Assembly (NCBI GenBank): GCA_024277475.1
Contig: JAJRVC010000366.1
Coordinates: forward strand, 1 to 5,377
Origin: Deltaproteobacteria bacterium
GTDB taxonomy: Bacteria; Desulfobacterota; Desulfobacteria; Desulfobacterales; JAFDCJ01
DNA: 5,377 nt
Direction of reading: 5' to 3'
Position numbers and translations under genes: made by a program. The notes below the pieces were generated by a model, which was not told where the DNA came from, made no database searches, and saw only the letters and a list, made by a program, of their open reading frames with translations. Numbering within the stretch: the stretch's first letter is position 1; the number at the start of each line of letters is the position of its first letter. Positions 1-5,024 of this stretch are shown one piece after another.

Positions 1-12
1 TAGAAAAATGAG

Positions 13-2292
13 CTATTTTTTCACCATATGCCCCAGAAGTTCATACATACTGAGGAGAGAGAGCAGCCAACAAAGAGTTGACTCAGCACCCTGGTTAGCG
101 TTGACGCCAGTGGGTTGAATACCGTCGCAACAGCCTCCTGTCTTAAAGTCATAAATCTGCTCATTCAAATCATTACTACCCAGAAACCAGTCAAGACAAC
201 GATGCCCCTCGTCAAGCCATTTCAGCTCACCGGTAGAACGGAATGCCGCACCACAAGCGCCGATCAGGCACATGATCTCTATGGGTTGTTGATCAAAATT
301 AGAAGTGAGACCATTCTTGTTATGCCAGTTCAAATTGCCGATAACTGAAAGATGGCCTTCCGGCGCTTTTTGTTTTTCAAGCAGCCAGGTGAGGGAATCA
401 ATGCCCATTTTAAACATTTCCGGATTAGGGATCCACTGTCCGGCCAGAATCAAGGCATGGGGCAACTTGGCGTTGGCATAGGTAAGCGTATCCTCACACC
501 ACAGCCAGTCCGGGCTGTAATTTGTTTGAAAGAGCGCAAAGAGTTTTTCTGCCAGCAGAGCGCGTAACCGGCGGACCGTGGTGTCTCCGCCGAAAACCTC
601 CATATAGGCGTGCAGACCGATGATGACAAATGCCCATGATCTGGGAGACTTGAAATTTTCTACGGCCGGTAGACCATCAAGAAATAGCCGCACGGCCATG
701 TTTCTGATTGAATCATGAGGGGCATGTTGGATGGCAATTCCCAGCCCCCAGATGGATCGTCCGTGGGAATCATCGCTGCCGATCTCTTCGAGCCAGCGCC
801 GGTCATAGGCCATGAAATTTCTAAAACGGCCATTTTCAGGATTAAAAGAGTAGTGCAGAAAAGAGAGATAGGTCTTAATCAGAGGAATGACATTGTTGTC
901 CTTACGGAGCGCATAGTACATGGCAACGGCAATGAGCGCTCTGGCATTATCATCCACACAGTAGCCGTGCCAGCGATCCGGGATGGAATATTTAGCGTGC
1001 TGCAGGATTCCGGTATCATCGGTCATGATGCGCAGATGCTGGAAGTTAATCTCCGGCAGGGCGCTCAAAATCCTCTCATCAGGCCTTTCCTGAATTTCGG
1101 CATCCGGCCCTTCTCTATACTGTGGAATCGGACGGTCAATAGTCCGGTTTAAGATCTCTTTGACTTGTTTGAGGTACTGCGAACCCACTGATTTCCATAC
1201 TGCAGTTCGACCGAATTTATAACTTTTACTGCTGATCTCATGACGTTCATCATCGTGGTCGAGAAGATAATTAATCTTATCAGCCAACATCTGCGGTTCG
1301 TTGAAAGGTACCAGGCATCCTCTGCCCTCTGCCAGCAGCTCCTGGGCATGCCAATAGGGGGTGGAGACCACCGCGGTGCCCATGCCTGCGGCATAAGCCA
1401 GTGTGCCGGAAACGATTTGTTCTTCATGGAGGTAGGGGGAGACATAGAGATCAGCGCTGGTCAAATATTGAGTCAAGGTCTCAAGGTCGACAAAATGGTT
1501 GTGAAACAGCACATGATCCTCAAGACCGAGACGACGAACCTGTTGATACAGGCTCTGCCGGTAAGAATCTCCCGTGTCTTTTATAATGTGGGGGTGGGTC
1601 TGGCCGAGAACAATATAGGACGCATCAGGATGACGATCGACGATCATGGGCATGGCATTGAGCATCACCTCAATTCCTTTGCTGGGGCTCAGCAGACCGA
1701 AAGTCAGCAGCATCTTCCGGTCTTTCAGGCCAAGCCTGATTTTGAATGAATCGGATTTGGCAAAGGGCACGTCCGGTATGCCGTGAGGAATAAAGATAAT
1801 TTTCGACTCTTCAATGCCATAGGAATCGATGAGCAGCGTCCGGGCCTTATGGGCCATGACAATCAAGGCGTCGGCGTATTGCGCCAGCTGACGGGTAACG
1901 GCGCGTTGCCCGTCCGTAGGTTCTCTGAGAACTGTATGCAGGGTGACAATCACCGGCATGCGCATATTTTTTATCAAATGGAGGATATAGGAGCCGTCCT
2001 CACCCCCGAATATGCCGAATTCGTGCTGGAGAATCGCAGCATCGAATTTGTGAACATTTAAGAATTCAGCAGCATGGATATAGTCAGACTGGACATTTGC
2101 CCTTATCTGAAAGCCGACCCGAGGAGGATAAAGGTAGCCTGTTTCAACATCATCCATGGCCACGACAGCAAGACGATCATCGCTCTTTTTCAGTATCTTG
2201 GCAAGGGAGTTACAAAGATCGGTGGTAAAAGTGGCAATGCCGCATTGTCTGGGCAGGTAATTGCCGATAACCGCCAGCTTCATATTTTGCAT
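13..2292 (-). CDS. GT4-type glycosyltransferase fused to a C-terminal alpha/alpha-toroid-like domain
   Basis: This predicted cytoplasmic protein of 759 residues is a retaining glycosyltransferase joined to a second enzyme-like domain. Residues 4-380 have the two Rossmann halves of GT-B family GT4: the N-terminal KLAVIGNYLP strand and CGIATF loop, HEFGIFGG at 90-97, IPHGIP near 169, LLSPSKGIE near 200 and the donor-site segment SGTLAYAAG at 295-303. In the usual GT4 E-x7-E pair the first Glu is E290, but the second position is Leu298. A charged, Pro-containing linker (about 383-408) leads to a 350-residue domain with GYCVDDNARA (443-452), HGRSIWGLG (510-518), WCED (598-601) and NQGAEST (733-739). 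Its repeated helix pairs resemble six-hairpin glycosidases; that fold is inferred. The start at 2292 is preferred because AAGGA sits 7 nt upstream; an in-frame ATG at 2313 lacks such a site. It is the last gene of the visible cluster, 52 bp after the GH130 gene. Donor, acceptor and the second domain's activity are unknown. Confidence 0.9.
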   Translation of the reverse strand: MQNMKLAVIGNYLPRQCGIATFTTDLCNSLAKILKKSDDRLAVVAMDDVETGYLYPPRVGFQIRANVQSDYIHAAEFLNVHKFDAAILQHEFGIFGGEDGSYILHLIKNMRMPVIVTLHTVLREPTDGQRAVTRQLAQYADALIVMAHKARTLLIDSYGIEESKIIFIPHGIPDVPFAKSDSFKIRLGLKDRKMLLTFGLLSPSKGIEVMLNAMPMIVDRHPDASYIVLGQTHPHIIKDTGDSYRQSLYQQVRRLGLEDHVLFHNHFVDLETLTQYLTSADLYVSPYLHEEQIVSGTLAYAAGMGTAVVSTPYWHAQELLAEGRGCLVPFNEPQMLADKINYLLDHDDERHEISSKSYKFGRTAVWKSVGSQYLKQVKEILNRTIDRPIPQYREGPDAEIQERPDERILSALPEINFQHLRIMTDDTGILQHAKYSIPDRWHGYCVDDNARALIAVAMYYALRKDNNVIPLIKTYLSFLHYSFNPENGRFRNFMAYDRRWLEEIGSDDSHGRSIWGLGIAIQHAPHDSIRNMAVRLFLDGLPAVENFKSPRSWAFVIIGLHAYMEVFGGDTTVRRLRALLAEKLFALFQTNYSPDWLWCEDTLTYANAKLPHALILAGQWIPNPEMFKMGIDSLTWLLEKQKAPEGHLSVIGNLNWHNKNGLTSNFDQQPIEIMCLIGACGAAFRSTGELKWLDEGHRCLDWFLGSNDLNEQIYDFKTGGCCDGIQPTGVNANQGAESTLCWLLSLLSMYELLGHMVKK

Positions 2293-2299
2293 TTTTGTT

Positions 2300-2304
2300 T
2301 CCTT
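2300..2304 (-). promoter_or_regulatory. Ribosome binding site deciding the start of the GT4 fusion gene
   Basis: On the minus strand AAGGA is followed by a 7-nt A-rich spacer (AACAAAA) and the ATG at 2292-2290. This spacing is near ideal. It lies inside the longer open frame that begins at the ATG at 2313, whose own upstream sequence (GCGAAAAAGTT) has no purine-rich match. It therefore argues for the shorter protein. Confidence 0.7.
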
Positions 2305-2344
2305 TTTATCCATAACTTTTTCGCTTATGGTGAATATTTAGCCT

Positions 2345-3811
2345 TTATTGAGCCAGCATCCTGTCCAGTAGATTTTGTACCGAAACAACCGCAAGGCCGG
2401 ATGAGGTATCAGACATGGCGTATGGAATGATTAATTCATTGTTGTGAATTATGGCCCCGCAGGTATACAAAACATTCGGCACATAACCTTCACGTTCATC
2501 TGCTGTGGGGCTGAGTAGCGGCCCGGCAAGACGGCCGATAATCCTGGTTGGGTCTTGCCGATCCAGCAGATAAGCGCCGATACAATATTTTCTCATCGCC
2601 CCGACCCCGTGGGTAAGCAATATCCAGCCGTCCTCGGTTTCAAGGGGGGATCCGCAGTTGCCGATCTGGATGAATTCCCAGGGATACTGTGGTTCCTGCA
2701 TGATTTTGGCTTCTTGCCAAAAATGAATATTGTCAGAAGACATGATAAAGATGCTTTCTCCGTCCTGACGAGAGATCATCATGTATTTACCGTTAATTTT
2801 CCTAGGAAAGAGGGCCATACCTTTATTCTGCACGGCCTTGCCGTTAAGGGTCCTGATTGAGAAGTTGACGAAATCCTTTGTTTCAAGCAGCATCGACAGA
2901 ATATCAAAACCATTGTAGGCGGTGTAGGTCGCGTAATAGGTGGTTTCGCCGTTGGTATCGCAAAAGCGGACAAATCTGGCATCCTCAATGCCGCGGCTTT
3001 CGTTTTCCGAGACAGGGAAGATGACCCTCTCCGATATGCGCCGGTCCTTTTTGAATCGTAACTGGTAATTAGATCGTGCCATCCACCGCATTTTCTCAAC
3101 CGTGTCATGCAGTAAAACAGACTCGTCATGCCAGACTTCGGTTTTTTTGTTGATAGCGGTCTGCAGTTCAACAAAAGAGAATTCAGAAGGCAGATCCTGT
3201 AATATTTCCTCTGATACAGAATTTAGGGCAGCCATCTCCGTAAGTTTTAACTCAAAAACGTATTTGTCATAGGTCGGATTTTTGATTAACTCAGGAGTTT
3301 CAACAAAGCGGCTGACCTTGTCAAAACAAATATCATTTTTTGCATCAAAAACGCCACTTCGAAATTCAATAGAGGATATATGCCCTTCTCCGATGGAGCG
3401 GAAACTCAAAATAAAGCGCAGGCATTTTTCTTTAAGACAACTCTGGTCTGGATGCATGATAATGGAAGGGTTGAAAAAAGCGGCTGACTGGATCGAATAC
3501 TCATGGGTAAAAAAAGCCCCGAGCAAAAGCATCTTTTCCTCAGAAATGTCAAGACCGTTGGGTATGGACTCTTTGATTTTTGTGAAGTGCCGGATGAATA
3601 TCTGGTGAATATCTATGTGGCGCGCGGAAAAATCGTCCATGACCTGCTGCAAATTCTCACGAGTTTCTTCTTCAGAAAGCCTGAGAACACGTGCGATAAT
3701 GTGCCTGGTTCGGTCTCCGTTGCCTGGAAGATAAAATCTGGTGATCACCCGGGAGGCCTGGGCCGAAAATTTTTTCTTTTTTCTTTCTACGTGCAATGGT
3801 ACTGGCTGCAT
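2345..3811 (-). CDS. GH130 family protein with N-terminal extension (mannoside phosphorylase/hydrolase-like, GH130_3-type)
   Basis: This predicted cytoplasmic enzyme has 488 residues, longer than the roughly 310-340 of compact GH130 phosphorylases. The extra length is an N-terminal region of about 110-120 residues rich in Arg, Glu and His (for example TRHIIARVLRLSEEE and HFTKIKE). The rest reads as the five-bladed beta-propeller of GH130: RFILSFRSIGEG at 132-143, GIEDARF at 274-280 with D277 in the place of the family's catalytic Asp, FPRKINGKYMM at 335-345, NCGSPLETEDGWILLTHGV at 385-403, EGYVPNVLYTCGAI at 441-454 and IPYAMSDTSSG at 462-472. The usual EDPR is EDAR here, and the YYGAAD motif of the compact branch becomes IPYAMSD, which I associate with subfamily 3. 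Characterised GH130 members act on beta-mannosides, by phosphorolysis to mannose-1-phosphate or by hydrolysis; which applies here is not readable. It follows the broken GH130 gene by 105 bp and precedes the GT4 fusion. No signal peptide is seen. Confidence 0.92.
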   Translation of the reverse strand: MQPVPLHVERKKKKFSAQASRVITRFYLPGNGDRTRHIIARVLRLSEEETRENLQQVMDDFSARHIDIHQIFIRHFTKIKESIPNGLDISEEKMLLLGAFFTHEYSIQSAAFFNPSIIMHPDQSCLKEKCLRFILSFRSIGEGHISSIEFRSGVFDAKNDICFDKVSRFVETPELIKNPTYDKYVFELKLTEMAALNSVSEEILQDLPSEFSFVELQTAINKKTEVWHDESVLLHDTVEKMRWMARSNYQLRFKKDRRISERVIFPVSENESRGIEDARFVRFCDTNGETTYYATYTAYNGFDILSMLLETKDFVNFSIRTLNGKAVQNKGMALFPRKINGKYMMISRQDGESIFIMSSDNIHFWQEAKIMQEPQYPWEFIQIGNCGSPLETEDGWILLTHGVGAMRKYCIGAYLLDRQDPTRIIGRLAGPLLSPTADEREGYVPNVLYTCGAIIHNNELIIPYAMSDTSSGLAVVSVQNLLDRMLAQ

Positions 3812-3818
3812 CTGGTTA

Positions 3819-3823
3819 CCCTT
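3819..3823 (-). promoter_or_regulatory. Ribosome binding site of the long GH130 gene
   Basis: Minus-strand AAGGG, 7 nt (TAACCAG) before the ATG at 3811-3809. It supports that start and means this gene can be translated independently of the interrupted gene upstream. Confidence 0.7.
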
Positions 3824-3878
3824 AAATAATGCTTGATTGTGCGTAATGGGATCGTTAGTCGGTGTCTTTTTCTGACAA

Positions 3879-3928
3879 CTGCCTTATTAACTGTCCATTT
3901 TGAGAAAAATGGGTAGTTAATAAGGCAG
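3879..3928. repeat. Strong inverted repeat (23-nt arms, 4-nt loop) across the GH130 stop codon
   Basis: Arms 3879-3901 and 3906-3928 pair around a 4-nt loop (GAGA on the plus strand, TCTC on the minus). The outer 14 pairs are perfect (CTGCCTTATTAACT), then come two imperfect positions, then 7 more perfect pairs. Both imperfect positions (3893/3914 and 3894/3913) are G.T wobbles if the plus strand folds but C.A mismatches in the operon transcript. The distal arm includes the TAA stop (3919-3917) and the last codons of the interrupted GH130 gene. On the minus strand the stem is followed by TTGTCAGAAAAAGAC, with no T run, so a classical intrinsic terminator is unlikely. It could instead be an mRNA-stabilising or attenuating stem, or an inserted palindromic element. 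Confidence 0.85.
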
Positions 3929-4243
3929 CCTGGGGCTGTCGAGACACATTTCTACAAGGTCCATGATCCGGGCCGATCCCACACACATGACCGTGTCCGC
4001 AGCTCCCCAGTAAATCTTCACGGTGCCGTCGTCTTCCGGAACAGCGCCGCAGGTAAAAACCACGTTAGGCACATAGCCGGTTATCTCCCAAGGGGCTTCG
4101 GGTTCCAGAATCCACTGATCCGCGACCCCGATAATCTCGGCTGGATCATCTCGGTCATGCAAAGCCACGCCGAGCCGGTATACGGCCCCGGCCATGGTCT
4201 CAAAGACCCCATGGTAGATATGGAGCCATCCTTTTTCCGTCAT
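3917..4243 (-). CDS. C-terminal fragment (108 aa) of the interrupted GH130 gene
   Basis: This is the part after the premature TAA, counted from the first in-frame ATG (4243). Homology begins 10 codons earlier with LKIGPGATPF directly behind the stop, which shows that this ATG is an internal Met and not a natural start. No purine-rich ribosome binding site precedes it (upstream sequence GCCACGCCGTTT). It carries GWLHIYHGV, GYVPNVVFTCGAV and IYWGAADTV, the last blades of the propeller. It ends in RLPY, the last four codons being part of the adjacent inverted repeat. Independent translation is unlikely. Confidence 0.55.
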   Translation of the reverse strand: MTEKGWLHIYHGVFETMAGAVYRLGVALHDRDDPAEIIGVADQWILEPEAPWEITGYVPNVVFTCGAVPEDDGTVKIYWGAADTVMCVGSARIMDLVEMCLDSPRLPY

Positions 4244-4273
4244 AAACGGCGTGGCGCCCGGGCCGATCTTTAA

Positions 4274-4852
4274 TTAGTCCCAGTGATAGGTCACCGGTTT
4301 CATGACAACCCTGGAGTCTCCCCAGTGAATCAGGTCGGGAGAATAAGAGATGTGAATGGACCAGGGAGATATCTCGGAATGGGGCCGGTCGAGGCGCGCA
4401 TAACGTCCATTGATTTTTTGTGGAAAGATTACCACGTTGCGCATGTCCGGCTGGGAGATTAAAGCGATCCGCTCGACCCTCTTAAAATCTCTGGTTCGGG
4501 CACAGGCAATCCGCACCCCGTGTCTTGAGTAGACGCTGTAGGTCAGGAGATACTCGCCCTCCAGGGCAGAGATGCGCAGGTCTTCCACCCCGAATTCTTC
4601 GTATTCGCCAAACACCCCCTCCGTGGACGGCGTCAGAAATGGTTCCGGTCGCACCGTGAAGCTGTAACCATCGGCGCTCTCCGCCAGACCGATAATAGAA
4701 CGGCCATCTCGTCGGTGGGATCGAAAGAGCATGATATACCTGCCGTCGTGTTTGACTACCCCGGCATTATGAACGGTTGCTACAGGATAAGGAACGTCAT
4801 GCCTGGTCAAAATCGGATTTTTTTTATAGCGCTGCACTACTGGATCTTGCAT
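4274..4852 (-). CDS. N-terminal fragment (192 aa) of the interrupted GH130 gene
   Basis: This is the part before the premature TAA and the only part that ordinary translation from the native start would yield. It carries the early propeller blades, the GVEDLRI segment with the presumed catalytic acid D91 (Leu where most relatives have Pro in EDPR), and FPQKINGRYARLDRP. It ends at TYHWD. It lacks the later blades with KIG-GA, YHGV and GYVPNVVF, so a closed five-bladed propeller cannot form and activity would be unexpected. The start ATG at 4852 follows GGAGG by 6 nt. Confidence 0.75.
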   Translation of the reverse strand: MQDPVVQRYKKNPILTRHDVPYPVATVHNAGVVKHDGRYIMLFRSHRRDGRSIIGLAESADGYSFTVRPEPFLTPSTEGVFGEYEEFGVEDLRISALEGEYLLTYSVYSRHGVRIACARTRDFKRVERIALISQPDMRNVVIFPQKINGRYARLDRPHSEISPWSIHISYSPDLIHWGDSRVVMKPVTYHWD

Positions 4853-4858
4853 AATTTA

Positions 4859-4863
4859 CCTCC
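4859..4863 (-). promoter_or_regulatory. Ribosome binding site of the interrupted GH130 gene
   Basis: Minus-strand GGAGG lies 6 nt (TAAATT) before the ATG at 4852-4850 and is a near-perfect anti-16S match. Its intact state suggests that the gene was functional until recently, or still is if the internal stop is an error. Confidence 0.75.
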
Positions 4864-4871
4864 GCTATATC

Positions 4872-4930
4872 GTAACTATTCGGCTTAATGTCGAAAAACA
4901 GCTAAAACCACCAAGCTGTAACTGTTCGGC
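4872..4930 (+). repeat. Direct repeat GTAACT-R-TTCGGC, two 13-bp copies 46 bp apart
   Basis: Copies at 4872-4884 (GTAACTATTCGGC) and 4918-4930 (GTAACTGTTCGGC) differ at one base. The second copy is the left end of the long palindrome at 4917-5024; the first stands alone nearer the GH130 start. The spacer holds two small inverted repeats: TTCGGC/GTCGAA (4879-4884 with 4890-4895, one G.T) and ACAGCT/AGCTGT (4898-4903 with 4914-4919). The layout suggests a duplicated element end or a repeated protein-binding site. Confidence 0.6.
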
Positions 4931-5024
4931 AGCGCTTTACAGGGAGGTAAGCAGGCCGTTCAGCTATACGTCTGTATGCTGGGCGGCCTGATCGCCTTCC
5001 TGTGGAGTGTTGCCAGAAGTTACA
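4917..5024. repeat. 108-nt imperfect palindrome filling the cupin-GH130 gap
   Basis: The segment folds into one hairpin. The basal stem TGTAACT/AGTTACA (4917-4923 with 5018-5024) is followed by a small internal loop (GTTC against AGA). Then come 21 continuous pairs (4928-4948 with 4994-5014), a short irregularity around 4949-4951, 13 pairs (4952-4964 with 4978-4990), a bulged T at 4965, 4 pairs and a GTCT loop (4970-4973). That is about 46 pairs, 38 Watson-Crick and 8 G.T wobbles if the plus strand folds; on the operon transcript those 8 would be C.A mismatches. The right end abuts the cupin stop codon (5027-5025). No T run follows it on either strand, so it is not a simple terminator. A miniature mobile element, a structured RNA from the plus strand or a recombination site are possible. 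Confidence 0.85.

Larger units (their letters stand above)
3917..4852 (-). pseudogene. GH130 beta-mannoside phosphorylase-like gene interrupted by an in-frame TAA
   Basis: Read straight through, this frame encodes a compact GH130 protein of about 311 residues, the normal length of the family, with one interruption: codon 193 is TAA (4276-4274). Both sides are in the same frame with no gap, so this is a nonsense change and not a frameshift. Family members usually read WDS-KIG here; this gene reads WD, stop, LKIG, so a Ser TCA changed to TAA by one base is the simplest origin. Visible motifs are NPILT (12-16), FNAG-like VHNAG (27-31), GVEDLRI with catalytic-type D91, FPQKINGRYARLDRP (143-157), SPDLIHW (171-177), then after the stop KIGPGA, GWLHIYHGV, GYVPNVVFTCGAV and IYWGAADTV. 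These resemble the GH130_2 mannosyl-oligosaccharide phosphorylases, which release mannose-1-phosphate. The start has a strong ribosome binding site. The last codons and stop lie in an inverted repeat. Alternatives are a sequencing error or real readthrough; TAA makes selenocysteine or pyrrolysine recoding unlikely. Confidence 0.85.

Noticed and set aside
5..20. Small AT-rich inverted repeat AAAAAT-GAGCT-ATTTTT around the GT4 stop codon as a terminator
   Set aside because: It has only six A/T pairs with no GC core, and the region beyond the window edge is unseen.
1149..1445. Minus-strand frames of 98 aa (1149-1445) and 131 aa (2779-3174)
   Set aside because: They are out-of-frame readings inside the GT4 and GH130 genes, which have continuous, motif-rich frames there.
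715..1749. Plus-strand open frames of 145 aa (715-1152) and 169 aa (1240-1749), with several smaller ones across 115-3829
   Set aside because: They lie antisense within clearly recognised minus-strand genes, have no family-like motifs, and look like by-products of codon use in those genes.
3840..3880. Sigma-70-like promoter before the long GH130 gene (TTGTCA on the minus strand just past the hairpin)
   Set aside because: No acceptable -10 box lies at 16-18 nt; the -35 match alone is not enough.
3879..3928. Rho-independent terminator
   Set aside because: The stem is strong, but the sequence after it is A-rich and not T-rich on the minus strand, and GC-rich on the plus strand.
4274..4276. Recoded stop (selenocysteine or pyrrolysine)
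   Set aside because: The codon is TAA, not TGA or TAG, and relatives carry an ordinary Ser at this place.
4866..4896. Sigma-70-like promoter before the interrupted GH130 gene (TCGACA, 17 nt, GATATA on the minus strand)
   Set aside because: The -10 match is poor and the predicted transcript start would fall in the ribosome binding site.
4917..5024. Integron attC site
   Set aside because: Length, AAC/GTT-containing ends and position after a stop codon are suggestive, but the ends (GTGTAAC and GTTACAG on the gene strand) break the RYYYAAC/GTTRRRY consensus, and there is no integrase or other cassette boundary in view. It remains only an outside possibility.
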